From Bacteroidales bacterium (GTDB lineage: Bacteria > Bacteroidota > Bacteroidia > Bacteroidales > UBA3824), in assembly GCA_016286055.1 (NCBI GenBank), contig JAEERW010000008.1, forward strand, positions 1-64,000: DNA of 64,000 nucleotides, written 5' to 3'. Positions 24,064 to 33,251 of the stretch are shown one piece after another. A program made the translations under genes and the position numbers. The notes beneath the pieces are model-generated. The model ran no database searches. It was not told the DNA's origin and was given only the letters and a program-made list of their open reading frames with translations. Within the stretch, counting starts at the first letter, position 1; each line of letters starts with the position of its first letter.

Positions 24064-26925
24064 ATGAGAGTAGAATTATTTCCATTTCAGATAAAAGCGG
24101 TAAACGATTTGCGCCGCAAGACAGCCAGTGCGCTCGGCTTTTATCAGCAGACACATACGCCACAGGTAATTTCGCTGCAAGCACCCACCGGCGCGGGCAA
24201 AACAATAATGATGGCATCGTTTGTAGAAGATGTTATCTACGGCACGGAGGAATTTGAAGAACAGCCCAAGGCTATTTTTGTGTGGCTGTCTGATTCGCCA
24301 CAACTCAACCAACAGTCACAAAACAAGTTTCTAAAATCCGACAAAATTCGCATAAATCAATGTATCAGCATTCAAGACGACAATTTTGATAGAGAAACAT
24401 TCGACGATGGCAAAATCTATTTTCTCAACACACAAAAAATCGGCAAATCGGGCAACCTCTCCCAGCACTCCGACAGCCGCCAATATACCATTTGGGAAAC
24501 CGTAGAAAACACCATACAGCAAAAGTCAGACCGGCTATATTTCATAATCGACGAGGCTCACCGTGGAATGCAAGGCAAGGAAGCCGGCAGAGCCACATCA
24601 ATAATGCAGAGGTTTATCAAGGGCGCACCAGATTACGGCCTTAAAACGCCTGTACCTGTAATAATTGGTATAAGTGCCACATCTGCACGTTTTAATGCAC
24701 TTGTGGGCGACACCACCTCCACGCTACACAAAGTGATTGTACCGGCGGCGGATGTACGTGCGTCAGGCCTTCTCAAAGACCGCATCGTAATCACATACCC
24801 GGGCGACACTCAAAAAAACAACGAAATGGCAGTGCTTGACGCCGCCACCGACGAATGGGTTGGCAAAGTAAAGCATTGGCATCAGTACTGTTACGAGCAA
24901 CATTATGCCTACGTTAATCCTATTTTTGTAATTCAGGTTAAGGCAGGCAACGCCGAAAAAATATCAGAAACCGACCTTGAAACCGTCATTGCCAAAATTG
25001 AAGAACGCGCAGATATAAAATTTGAACCTTTTGAAGTGGTGCATACTTTTGGCGACCACGGCGATTTAACGCTCAACGGTCTAAAAGTAAGTCACATAGA
25101 CCCCAGCGACATTGCCGACAACCGCAAAGTAAAAGTTGTTCTTTTCAAAGAGAACCTTTCCACAGGATGGGATTGTCCACGTGCCGAAACAATGATGAGT
25201 TTCCGCCACGCCGAAGACGCCACTTACATAGCGCAGTTGTTAGGTCGTATGGTACGCACTCCGATGCAATGCCGTGTAAAGGTTGACGAATATCTCAACG
25301 ATGTTAGGCTTTATTTACCTTATTTCGATGTTGATACAGTAAAAAGCGTAGTAGACGAACTTCAAAATACCGAAGGTGGCGAAATACCTACATTTATTGA
25401 CGACGAGCAATTAGGTCACACTAAATACAATACGTATTCGGTGCATATCACTCACAAAAAACAAGACGACGACTATCCCTCATTGTTTGACGGAAACAAC
25501 AATGAAACTAATAACGAAACAAACAACGAAACTAACAGCGAAACTAATAACGAAACTAACAGCGAAACGGAAAGCAGTAATACTACTGATAGTAATACTG
25601 ACAATGACACCAATACAAACAACGATACCAATACTGATACAGTAACAGTAGAAGAAACAAATGTTGTCATTGTAGAACCTGACAATTCTCAGCAGACACC
25701 ACCCGAAAAGACAAAGCCAGAAGAGAAAAAGAAGCCTGTGGTTATGCCTCAACTATTTGAAATCAACATCGATCGCGAGGGGATAATCAAATATATCAAC
25801 GACTTGGGCATAATAACGTATCAGGTAAGAAGTGTAAAAATCAATAGTTACCTAAAATCTCTTCTTAGCCTTTCTTCGCTACTTACACAAACCAACATTA
25901 AGCGCGACGCCAAAGATGTAGTAACTGCCGATGTGGTGGGTAAAATTCACGATTATGTTCAAAAACTACATCAATCGGGTCATTACGATAATTTGGCAAA
26001 AGATGTACTTACATATAAATTGTCGATCAAAATATTTGACGTTTTCGGTTCAGCAATCAACAGCAATGACGTATCCGACCTTTTTACAATGAGCAACAGT
26101 GAACTTGACAGGCTATTGCGCATAGTGGAAACAAAACTTGGTGGCTTCGGTTTTACAAACAAATACGGCGACAAATATTTCGACGAAAACAATCCCGACA
26201 ATTTCAAGATGGATTGCATTCTTTATGCCTTGGAAGAAAAAAATATCGAAGAGTTAAACAATTATGCAGGCAAAAAATTCCACTCGTTAGACGATGAATA
26301 CCGCAAATACATAGTTGCCAAATCTGAGGAAATCAAAAAGCAATATGCTTCCATTATAGCCAATGGCGATGCTGTCAGCAAGCACTCGTTTTCATTGCCC
26401 GAAACAATACAAGTGCCAGTAAACGACAACGGAAAGGTTTACTACGACCATCTGTTTGCTGACGAAAAAACAGGCAAGGCGCAGATTAAACTCAATTCTT
26501 GGGAAGAAGGCGTTATTGAAGAAGAAAAACGCCGTGCGGATTTTGTTTGTTGGTTTCGCAACGAATCACGCAAACAATGGTCGCTCACTATACCTTACGA
26601 AATCAATAACGAAACCAAGGCTACATATCCTGATTTTATCATTGTGCGCCGCGATGCAAGTTTGGGATATATACTCGACATATTGGAGCCGCACGACCCC
26701 ACCCGTACCGACAATCTGCCCAAAGCCAAAGGCTTTGCCCGATATGCTGCGGAGGAATTCAAGATCGGCCGTATTCAACTTATCCGCAAAATAAAAGAGC
26801 AGACCGGCGAAAAATTCCATCGTCTCGACTTCTCCAAAGGCGAAATCCGACAAAAAGTATTAAAACTTCAAACTCCTGAGGAATTAGACCATTTGTTTGA
26901 AACTGACGGAATTATGGAAAAGTAA
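24064..26925 (+). CDS. res: type III restriction enzyme, Res helicase-nuclease
   Basis: This 953-residue protein is the translocating and cutting partner of Mod. SF2 helicase motifs are present: APTGAGKT at 40-47, DEAH at 163-166, GISATSARF, and QLLGRMVRTP (motif VI). An inserted low-complexity segment rich in N, E, T and D (about 479-540) is encoded by 12-base repeats and separates the helicase core from the C-terminal part. The C-terminus has YPDFIIV (855-861) and then DILEPH (872-877), in the place of a PD-(D/E)xK nuclease motif; the lysine is not visible, so nuclease activity is uncertain. It starts 37 bases after mod, with a hairpin between them. Confidence 0.9.
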   Translation: MRVELFPFQIKAVNDLRRKTASALGFYQQTHTPQVISLQAPTGAGKTIMMASFVEDVIYGTEEFEEQPKAIFVWLSDSPQLNQQSQNKFLKSDKIRINQCISIQDDNFDRETFDDGKIYFLNTQKIGKSGNLSQHSDSRQYTIWETVENTIQQKSDRLYFIIDEAHRGMQGKEAGRATSIMQRFIKGAPDYGLKTPVPVIIGISATSARFNALVGDTTSTLHKVIVPAADVRASGLLKDRIVITYPGDTQKNNEMAVLDAATDEWVGKVKHWHQYCYEQHYAYVNPIFVIQVKAGNAEKISETDLETVIAKIEERADIKFEPFEVVHTFGDHGDLTLNGLKVSHIDPSDIADNRKVKVVLFKENLSTGWDCPRAETMMSFRHAEDATYIAQLLGRMVRTPMQCRVKVDEYLNDVRLYLPYFDVDTVKSVVDELQNTEGGEIPTFIDDEQLGHTKYNTYSVHITHKKQDDDYPSLFDGNNNETNNETNNETNSETNNETNSETESSNTTDSNTDNDTNTNNDTNTDTVTVEETNVVIVEPDNSQQTPPEKTKPEEKKKPVVMPQLFEINIDREGIIKYINDLGIITYQVRSVKINSYLKSLLSLSSLLTQTNIKRDAKDVVTADVVGKIHDYVQKLHQSGHYDNLAKDVLTYKLSIKIFDVFGSAINSNDVSDLFTMSNSELDRLLRIVETKLGGFGFTNKYGDKYFDENNPDNFKMDCILYALEEKNIEELNNYAGKKFHSLDDEYRKYIVAKSEEIKKQYASIIANGDAVSKHSFSLPETIQVPVNDNGKVYYDHLFADEKTGKAQIKLNSWEEGVIEEEKRRADFVCWFRNESRKQWSLTIPYEINNETKATYPDFIIVRRDASLGYILDILEPHDPTRTDNLPKAKGFARYAAEEFKIGRIQLIRKIKEQTGEKFHRLDFSKGEIRQKVLKLQTPEELDHLFETDGIMEK
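25498..25569 (+). repeat. 12-bp in-frame tandem repeat in res
   Basis: About six degenerate copies of AAYGAAACTAAY encode the tetrapeptide N-(N/S)-E-T. The unit is a multiple of three, so copy-number change would alter linker length but not the frame. It marks the junction between the helicase core and the C-terminal part. Confidence 0.7.
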
Positions 26926-26952
26926 AGAAAAAAGGATTTGGATAATAACAAC

Positions 26953-27000
26953 TTATTCCACACCCGTCTTATGTTCTTTGATATGATGGATGTGGAATAA
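26953..27000. repeat. long hairpin behind res
   Basis: Arms 26953-26968 and 26985-27000: 16 positions with one mismatch and one G-T wobble, the outer 10 bp (TTATTCCACA) perfect, loop 16 bases. There is no T run after it. It could act as a transcript-stabilising hairpin or a weak terminator between res and the next promoter. Confidence 0.55.
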
Positions 27001-27066
27001 ATAGTAATCCATACTTTTCTTTTCTTAAAAATTGTCAAAAAATTTTAATTTTTGGCTAACATATTA

Positions 27067-27074
27067 TAACTTTG
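27067..27074 (+). promoter_or_regulatory. -7 box (TAACTTTG) for waaA
   Basis: TAACTTTG matches TAnnTTTG 20 bases before ATG 27094. I see no well-spaced -33 TTTG. Confidence 0.55.
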
Positions 27075-27093
27075 CCAAAAATTAACTACAAAA

Positions 27094-28332
27094 ATGCTAC
27101 TCTACACATTCGGAATAAGGTTTTACAATGCAGCGGCTAAATTAATTTCGCCATTCAACACAAAGGCGAAACTATACACAGAGGGTCGCAAAGATATTTT
27201 TAACAAGTTAAAAGACAATATCGACCCAAACGCAAAATACGTTTGGTTTCACGTTTCGTCGCTCGGCGAGTTTGAGCAGGGACGCCCTGTTATCGAAAAA
27301 TTCAAAGAACGCTACCCCGACTACAAAATACTCTTAACATTCTTCTCGCCATCAGGATACGAAATACGCAAAAATTACAACGGTGCCGACTACGTGTGCT
27401 ATATACCCGCCGACACCCCTCAAAACGCAAAACGCTTTCTCGATATAGTAAATCCCAAGGCAGTTTTCTTTGTAAAATACGATTTTTGGTATAATTTTCT
27501 ATACGAAGTTCACTCGCGGCAAATTCCACTTTACATATTCAGCACAATATTCCGCAAAAACCAAGTGTTTTTCCGCTTCTACGGCGGCAAATACCGCAAG
27601 GTGCTATCATTCTTCACACACCTGTTTGTTCAGAACCAAGAATCGGTAGAATTGCTCAACAAGCACGGAATCACTCAGTGCTCAATTGCTGGCGACACCC
27701 GTTTCGACCGCGTTTGCCAAATTACCCAAAATGCCGAAAACATTCCACTTGTAGACGCATTTTGCCAAGACCACAAAGTGATAGTGGCAGGTAGCAGTTG
27801 GCCGCCCGACGAAAAACTGATTTTTGCCGCCATGGAACGCCTCAAAAACGATGTTGACACACGATTAATAATCGCCCCCCACGAAATTCACGAGGCACAC
27901 CTTTCGGCTATCGAAAAAATGACATCGCTGCCCCACGTGCGCTTTTCAAAGGCCGAAGAATCCACAGTTAGCAAATTCGACGTGCTCATCATCGACAATA
28001 TCGGTATGTTAGCCCGACTTTACAAATACGCCCACATAGCATACGTAGGCGGAGGTTTCGGCAGCGGCATTCACAATATTTTGGAGGCTGTATCCTATTC
28101 CATCCCCGTAGCCTTTGGTACCAACTACAAACGGTTCAAAGAGGCGGTAGACCTTGTTTCGCTCGGCAGTGCCTGCACCATCCGCAACGCCGACGAACTC
28201 TACTCGGTATTCAAACGCTACCTCACCGACGAAGCCCTCTTAAAACGCGCCGGCGAAATCTCCCGCCAGTACGTAGAGCAAAACCTCGGTGCCGCCGACA
28301 AAATTTTGGCTGAGGCCAAGGTGGAGGAATAA
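27094..28332 (+). CDS. waaA: 3-deoxy-D-manno-octulosonic acid transferase
   Basis: This 412-residue Kdo transferase (WaaA/KdtA) attaches Kdo from CMP-Kdo to lipid A precursors at the inner membrane. The N-terminus has the short membrane-associated stretch LLYTFGIRFYNAAAKLISPF. Then come WFHVSSLGEFEQGRP, the GT-B fold segment YKILLTFFSPSGYE, KYDFWYNFL, and the nucleotide-sugar region FVGGG-like AYVGGGFGSGIHNILEA with the conserved glutamate. Length is normal. The stop codon abuts, with no gap, the stop of the convergent DUF4143 gene, and no terminator is visible between them. Confidence 0.93.
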   Translation: MLLYTFGIRFYNAAAKLISPFNTKAKLYTEGRKDIFNKLKDNIDPNAKYVWFHVSSLGEFEQGRPVIEKFKERYPDYKILLTFFSPSGYEIRKNYNGADYVCYIPADTPQNAKRFLDIVNPKAVFFVKYDFWYNFLYEVHSRQIPLYIFSTIFRKNQVFFRFYGGKYRKVLSFFTHLFVQNQESVELLNKHGITQCSIAGDTRFDRVCQITQNAENIPLVDAFCQDHKVIVAGSSWPPDEKLIFAAMERLKNDVDTRLIIAPHEIHEAHLSAIEKMTSLPHVRFSKAEESTVSKFDVLIIDNIGMLARLYKYAHIAYVGGGFGSGIHNILEAVSYSIPVAFGTNYKRFKEAVDLVSLGSACTIRNADELYSVFKRYLTDEALLKRAGEISRQYVEQNLGAADKILAEAKVEE

Positions 28333-29553
28333 TCAACTCACCACCAAATCCCGACGGTGCAATAAGAAATCAACAATATTAATATGCGCTATTCCGTTGC
28401 GGCTCATATCTATCTTATCTAACGAAAGGACGTATTTGGGCGAAGAATCGCTGATTGGAGCAAAAGCCGAAAACTCTCGCTCTATTGTTGACTGCGACGC
28501 CAAAAGATACGATACTTGAATAAAGCACTTTTTCGCGTTAAGAATGGCTACAAAATCCACTTCGCCTTTGTAAGTCTTGCCGGTGAACACAGTGTAGCCA
28601 CGCATTAGCAACTCATTGTAAATGATGTTTTCAAGGAAAAAAGTATCCTCAAAATTCACTGTGTTGGTATTTATTATGCGCAACCCCATATCCACAGCGT
28701 AATATTTTTCGTTGGCTTTGAGAGCAGCCTTACCCGCAATATTAAACTTTTTGACAGCGTGAAGCAAATACGCCTTCTGCATCTTGTCCAAATAGTTGTT
28801 GATAGTTTGACGTGTTATCGACTTTTTGGTGTTCGACTTGTAGTAATTGATAACATTCTCAACCGAAAATTCACGTCCAGCATTAGCCAAAATATAGAGT
28901 GATATTTCCACAAAGGTCTTCTTGTCGAATCGCGAATTTTTCTTTACAATGTCTTTCTTAATGATTCCTTCGTACAAGGTTATAAGATAACGGCGGATAT
29001 CGGCTTCACGGTTAAAATCAAACCGCATAGGGAATCCTCCCCATTTGATATAGTCATAAATTGAATCATCCGAAAAACTGCGGTTATTCTTTTCCAAATA
29101 CTCTTTCATCTCTAAAAACGAAAACGGCATTATCTCAAATTCTACCGTCCTGCCTGTAAGCAACGTTGCTAATTCGCCCGACAAAAGGGTAGAATTGCTA
29201 CCCGTTACAAATACTGACACATTGAGTGTGGCTCTAAACGACGACAAAGCCTTCTCAAAGTTCTTTACGTATTGAATTTCATCAAGAAAAATATAATACT
29301 TCTTGCCGTCAACGATACGCGATTTGACTTCTTTATTAAGGTCGGTTGCAGTTTTAATATACTCAAAATCAATATCTTCTAAATTGATATAAATCACGTG
29401 GTCGCCAGTGATACCGTTTTGGATTATTTCATCTTTGATGGTTTGAAGTATTATTGATTTGCCACAACGACGAATGCCCGTAATCACTTTGATCAGGTCT
29501 ACATCGTAATAAGGGCGAATGGTATCTAAGTAACTTTCTCGTTTGATAAGCAT
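28333..29553 (-). CDS. AAA (AAA_14) ATPase with DUF4143 domain
   Basis: This 406-residue protein starts at ATG 29553 (MLIKRESYLDTI); the longer track start reads through the promoter. The P-loop is TGIRRCGKS near residue 26, Walker B is YYIFLDEIQ near 90, and VFVTGSNSTLLSG is a sensor motif. The C-terminal DUF4143 part has a PD-(D/E)xK-like strand (VDFVAIL) with FIQVSYLL. This family is very common in Bacteroidetes, often in several copies, and its role is unknown; a toxin or defence role has been suggested for relatives. A second family member of a different subtype is at 36538. Confidence 0.85.
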   Translation of the reverse strand: MLIKRESYLDTIRPYYDVDLIKVITGIRRCGKSIILQTIKDEIIQNGITGDHVIYINLEDIDFEYIKTATDLNKEVKSRIVDGKKYYIFLDEIQYVKNFEKALSSFRATLNVSVFVTGSNSTLLSGELATLLTGRTVEFEIMPFSFLEMKEYLEKNNRSFSDDSIYDYIKWGGFPMRFDFNREADIRRYLITLYEGIIKKDIVKKNSRFDKKTFVEISLYILANAGREFSVENVINYYKSNTKKSITRQTINNYLDKMQKAYLLHAVKKFNIAGKAALKANEKYYAVDMGLRIINTNTVNFEDTFFLENIIYNELLMRGYTVFTGKTYKGEVDFVAILNAKKCFIQVSYLLASQSTIEREFSAFAPISDSSPKYVLSLDKIDMSRNGIAHINIVDFLLHRRDLVVS

Positions 29554-29574
29554 AGTTGACGATTTTTGTTTTCG

Positions 29575-29582
29575 CAAATTTA
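29575..29582 (-). promoter_or_regulatory. -7 box (TAAATTTG) for the DUF4143 gene
   Basis: TAAATTTG on the minus strand matches TAnnTTTG, 21 bases before ATG 29553. The 52-bp repeat array starts 35 bases further upstream of it. Confidence 0.5.
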
Positions 29583-29616
29583 TATAAATAATTTTCAAAA
29601 ACAAAATATTTTTTCA

Positions 29617-29760
29617 AAATTGTAAAAGATAAACACATCATATCGTTTACATTTTAATAAAAATTTGCAAATTGTAAAAGTTCAAAAGGTGCAAGCGTTT
29701 ACATTTTAATAAATTTTAGAAAATTGTAAAAGTTCAATAGGCATCAGCATTTACAATTTA
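29617..29760. repeat. 52-bp tandem repeat, three copies
   Basis: ATTGTAAAAG recurs at 29619, 29671 and 29723, and GTTTACATTTTAATAAA (or a variant) at 29645, 29697 and 29749: an exact 52-base period. The two boxes in each unit are roughly inverted (TTGTAAA / TTTACA), giving dyads. The array fills the gap between two divergent promoters (29575-29582 minus, 29797-29804 plus), so an operator role for either gene is possible. Confidence 0.75.
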
Positions 29761-29796
29761 AAAATAACAATAGAGCAATACCCAAAAAATAATTCG

Positions 29797-29804
29797 TATC
29801 TTTG
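29797..29804 (+). promoter_or_regulatory. -7 box (TATCTTTG) for the gene at 29847
   Basis: A perfect TAnnTTTG, 42 bases before ATG 29847, just behind the 52-bp repeat array. Confidence 0.6.
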
Positions 29805-29846
29805 CGAATAATTATCAATTCAAAAACCTAAAAAACATACCACACT

Positions 29847-30929
29847 ATGACCCCCATTATAACCCATTTCGGCACACCGACACCCATTAAATTCGCTCAC
29901 AAAGCCTGCGACGAAGGTCTTTATATTATTTTCCGCTGCTACGGAACTATTAACGTAACCGCTTACGACCAAGACAGTTACCCTGACTTAGATGCATTAA
30001 AACTTGAACTTCATCCAAAAAACATCGTCCAAGCAATCAGCGACGCCGCCGAAAACCGCACAATCGACGACGATGAATTCATAGCCAACCCCGACAATGC
30101 AATCGGTACGGTGATAGAAAACTTTCTATCCACCATAGGCATCACCGCTAAAACCGACATACACACACACATTGCACCAGATGAAAGCCGTGAAGTGTAC
30201 AACGCATTATCATTAGACCTCATTAAGCAAAATAAAATCTCCGAACATCTACCCAAAGAGCCTCACGGCGAACTTATTGGCTGCGGACATTCATCAATAT
30301 CTAACGGAATGATGTACAACTCCAACTCCTACCACGAACTTACCATAAATAAAACCTCAGAAAACACCCTTAAAATATCCAAAACAGACAAAGAGTGCTT
30401 TCAGCCGGAAGTCCGCAAAACCTACACCGCGCCTGTCGAACTCCTCAAACCTATCGCCGAATTGGTAGAGCGGGAGAATATGGCAGCGTGGGCGAAGTTT
30501 CAATACATTGAAGACCCCAATTTCAAGATGTACGACTATTCCTCATCATCAAGCATCAGTTTAGATTTCGACGACACAAGCATAGGTGGCTACCGCCACG
30601 AACACCGCGGCATCAACCTTAGCGCAACCGATCAGCGCGGCTACGGCGACATTACAAAGGAATATATACGACTTTTGAACGAATGTGTCTCTCACGCCAC
30701 ACTTGTAAAAGAAGAAGCCGACGCCAAGGGAATAAACCCTTTTGCCATAGAAATAATGCAGTATACGAATAATAATGGTCATCTAACCAACCCGATAATC
30801 CCCACTCAGCCACAGCCGCCGTCCCCACCCCAAGTGCAGGAAATCCCCGAAGGCGCAATAGCCTGCCCACAATGCGAATACGTCAGCACAGGCAAGTTCT
30901 GCCCCAATTGCGGCACTCGGCTAAGATAG
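29847..30929 (+). CDS. hypothetical protein with C-terminal zinc ribbon
   Basis: This 360-residue protein is one I cannot assign to a family. There is no signal peptide or membrane segment. Residues 1-310 are mixed alpha/beta without a motif I know. A proline-rich linker (PTQPQPPSPP) at about 312-322 leads to a double-CxxC zinc ribbon at the very end (CPQCEY...FCPNCGTRLR). The ribbon resembles that of the small membrane protein at 5260. It has its own promoter next to the 52-bp repeats and ends before a terminator that serves the convergent gene. Confidence 0.7.
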   Translation: MTPIITHFGTPTPIKFAHKACDEGLYIIFRCYGTINVTAYDQDSYPDLDALKLELHPKNIVQAISDAAENRTIDDDEFIANPDNAIGTVIENFLSTIGITAKTDIHTHIAPDESREVYNALSLDLIKQNKISEHLPKEPHGELIGCGHSSISNGMMYNSNSYHELTINKTSENTLKISKTDKECFQPEVRKTYTAPVELLKPIAELVERENMAAWAKFQYIEDPNFKMYDYSSSSSISLDFDDTSIGGYRHEHRGINLSATDQRGYGDITKEYIRLLNECVSHATLVKEEADAKGINPFAIEIMQYTNNNGHLTNPIIPTQPQPPSPPQVQEIPEGAIACPQCEYVSTGKFCPNCGTRLR

Positions 30930-30983
30930 TCCTGATTCGTTTTAATTCGCTTTTATTCGCTTTAATTTTTGTTCAAAAAAAAA

Positions 30984-31009
30984 GGCAGTGCGCCGCCCGG
31001 TGCACTGCC
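30984..31009 (-). terminator. rho-independent terminator of the OmpA-family gene
   Basis: GGCAGTGC / GCACTGCC stem. Read on the minus strand it is followed by nine Ts, so it terminates the gene at 31046-32368. On the plus strand the T run is missing. Confidence 0.8.
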
Positions 31010-31045
31010 TTAATATCATAATTTCTGTTAAAACAAAGCGGAAGA

Positions 31046-32368
31046 CTATTTCTTCACAAACTCAACCCTGCGGTTTTTAGCCCTGCCCTCGTCGCTTGAA
31101 TTATCGGCTAAGGGAGAGGTTTGACCTTTGCCAACAGCGGTGAGACGGTTGGAGGCTATGCCCATTTCCACCATTTTGGCAACAATGGCCTTGGCGCGTT
31201 GCTCCGAAAGGGTTTGATTTGACGCTGCATTGCCGGTGTTGTCGGTATGTCCCTGAACCTCAAATTTTAGGTCGGGATTCTCGTTCATAAGTTTAACAAT
31301 GCGGTTGATTTCGCCCATAGATTCGGGTTTGATGGTAGATTTGCCAATGTCGAAAGTGATACCGTAGGTGATAATCTTGCCGTCGGTAGACATACGGTCG
31401 TAAAGCGGAACTGCGCCCTTGGCTATGCGGACGTTCTTGATGAAGAATACGGCGTCGTTTTGATTGCAGCCAAACCAAAGATAGGTAGGCTGTTTTGCGT
31501 TAGGAATATTTACCACCCTGCGCTCGTCGAAATACACCTTGTAGGCGCGTTTGTTGAACGAAATTGCCACGTGATGCCAAGCACTAACTGCCACACCATC
31601 GAGACGTGCATCGCCGCTGCGGGTTTCATCACTATTTGGCACAGGCCAATAGTAACCGAAATATGCATCGTTTAATGTAGTTTTGGTATCCTCATTGGTA
31701 GAAACTTGATGATGAAAACTAAAACCGCCATTATCGCTTCTAATTTTGTCGCCGTGAGGCAGGTGAGTAGTAATTTGCCAACCGTGAGGATTGAATGCGG
31801 TATTATAATCAGGACCATAAACAATGTAAACATCGTACTCAATAGTAAATTGGTCGGTGAGGTAGGGCTTGTTGTCGTTGAATAGCGGAGTGATTTCGCC
31901 ATCGTCGGAAAGCGAGATGCACTTTACACCGTTGAGTTCGGCAATCTGCGCATAACCGCCAAAAACGTCCCATTTAGAGGGGAACTCTCCTATTTGCTCG
32001 TTGGCTTGATCATCCTCAAAGATGATTTCGTCGCCAGCCACAAAGTCGTAACTATTCCACGAAATCTGCGCCTTGGGATTGCGGGGGTCGCTTTTCGGAG
32101 CATTGTTGTCTACTTGGTTTTCCGACTCGTTGTAATCATTATCGTTGCTTTGATTGTTTTTACCCTTGTTAGAATTTTTGTCTTTGTTTCGTCCGGGGTT
32201 CATAGCGTTGTCAACGGCTTGTTCGGTTTTGCGCTCCACATTGTCTTCAACTGTGCGCTTGGCGGCGTTTTCGGCTTTTTCTTTAAGGCGGTCTGCCCAA
32301 TTTTGCGCGTCGGCAGATGAGCACACCGACACAAGCGCAACTGCGGTTAAAAGTGTTGATATCTTCAT
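31046..32368 (-). CDS. secreted OmpA-family protein
   Basis: This 440-residue protein has a signal peptide (ending SSADAQ). A charged, coiled-coil-like and asparagine-rich segment follows (about 25-95), then a LamG/concanavalin-like beta region (about 110-320, with GWQITTHLPHGDK, AWHHVAISFNKRAYKVYFD). A C-terminal OmpA peptidoglycan-binding domain ends the protein (FDIGKSTIKPESMGEI, GHTDNTG, NRRVEFVKK). The domain order suggests a periplasmic or outer-membrane protein tethered to peptidoglycan that binds a ligand through the jelly-roll part. It has a strong terminator downstream. The specific role is unknown. Confidence 0.85.
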   Translation of the reverse strand: MKISTLLTAVALVSVCSSADAQNWADRLKEKAENAAKRTVEDNVERKTEQAVDNAMNPGRNKDKNSNKGKNNQSNDNDYNESENQVDNNAPKSDPRNPKAQISWNSYDFVAGDEIIFEDDQANEQIGEFPSKWDVFGGYAQIAELNGVKCISLSDDGEITPLFNDNKPYLTDQFTIEYDVYIVYGPDYNTAFNPHGWQITTHLPHGDKIRSDNGGFSFHHQVSTNEDTKTTLNDAYFGYYWPVPNSDETRSGDARLDGVAVSAWHHVAISFNKRAYKVYFDERRVVNIPNAKQPTYLWFGCNQNDAVFFIKNVRIAKGAVPLYDRMSTDGKIITYGITFDIGKSTIKPESMGEINRIVKLMNENPDLKFEVQGHTDNTGNAASNQTLSEQRAKAIVAKMVEMGIASNRLTAVGKGQTSPLADNSSDEGRAKNRRVEFVKK

Positions 32369-32575
32369 AGTTATAGCATTTTGGTTAAAAAATAGATTAA
32401 TTGTGTAGGCATTAACGCCCTATAACAGAAAAAGTTGTTGTTCATTATGTTCAGTATTTAATCTTCATCCAACAGTTTGAATTTGCAGTAAAGGAGTATT
32501 TTTAAATTCGCACTTTTACGGTTTGAGTTCAACAAAATTAAGCAACTAATAATTCTTGTATTGCCATTTTTTTTA

Positions 32576-32583
32576 TATATTTG
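32576..32583 (+). promoter_or_regulatory. -7 box (TATATTTG) for higBA
   Basis: A perfect TAnnTTTG 17 bases before the higB ATG at 32601. The upstream 230 bases, back to the divergent OmpA-family gene, hold no ORF I would support. Confidence 0.55.
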
Positions 32584-32600
32584 CAAAATAATCTGATATT

Positions 32601-32918
32601 ATGGAAATAGTTTTTGAGAAAGATTATTTAAGCAAATTATACTATAAAGGTGATTCGGGAGACAAAAAGCATCGTTTTCAACCACAGATAGTAAAAAAAT
32701 ACATCAACACTGTGAACTTACTTGAAAGCATTCAAAAACCCGATGACCTTTACAAATACCGCGCATTGAACTACGAAAAACTCCTTGGCGACAAGGAAGG
32801 AACAGAATCAGTAAGGATAAACGACAAATATCGTATTGAATTCAGAACATATCCTTCCGAAAAAGAAACAAGAATTGTAATATGCAGCATTATTGAATTG
32901 TCAAACCATTATAAATAA
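32601..32918 (+). CDS. higB: HigB-like RelE-superfamily toxin
   Basis: This 105-residue protein is a RelE/HigB-type mRNA interferase of the killer-protein group. Recognisable segments are DDLYKYRALNYEKLLGDKEG, then SVRINDKYRIEF, then a C-terminal strand-helix (ETRIVICSIIELSNHY). The toxin precedes its antitoxin, the order typical of higBA. The antitoxin ATG follows after 7 bases. Expected activity is ribosome-dependent mRNA cleavage, neutralised by HigA. Both genes look intact. Confidence 0.85.
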   Translation: MEIVFEKDYLSKLYYKGDSGDKKHRFQPQIVKKYINTVNLLESIQKPDDLYKYRALNYEKLLGDKEGTESVRINDKYRIEFRTYPSEKETRIVICSIIELSNHYK

Positions 32919-32925
32919 ACTAATT

Positions 32926-33237
32926 ATGAGCAACTTAGGTTATGGATTCTACCCCACTCATCCGGGAGAGATTTTGACAGAAGAAATTGAGTACAGACAT
33001 ATTAAACCTGAAAAATTGGCGTCTTATATTGGAGTTCAGACAGAATCTTTTCAAGATATCCTGTCAGCCAAAAAGCCTCTGACGGCAGAAATTGCACTTA
33101 TGTTAGAGGCTGCGCTTGACATTCCCGCCGATTCGTTAATGCAGATGCAGACCAAATATAATATGCAGACAGCACGTCAGGATAAGAATTTTATCGACAA
33201 ACTCAACCAAATCAAGAAAATAGCAGCAGTATTTTAA
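32926..33237 (+). CDS. higA: HigA-like antitoxin, XRE family
   Basis: This 103-residue protein starts at ATG 32926; the track's start lies in the toxin's 3' end. It opens with YPTHPGEILTEEI, the HigA hallmark, followed by a helix-turn-helix (KLASYIGVQTESFQDIL...KPLTAEIALMLEAAL). It binds and silences HigB and represses their promoter by family knowledge. The gap to the toxin is 7 bases, so they are translationally linked. Confidence 0.87.
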   Translation: MSNLGYGFYPTHPGEILTEEIEYRHIKPEKLASYIGVQTESFQDILSAKKPLTAEIALMLEAALDIPADSLMQMQTKYNMQTARQDKNFIDKLNQIKKIAAVF

Positions 33238-33251
33238 AACACCCCACCCCT

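Noticed and set aside
25498-25569. Phase-variable repeat switching res on and off
   Set aside because: The unit is 12 bases, a multiple of three, so copy change would not shift the frame.
29617-29760. CRISPR array (36-base repeats with gaps)
   Set aside because: The gaps are only 16 bases and two of them resemble each other; there are just three units and no cas gene nearby.
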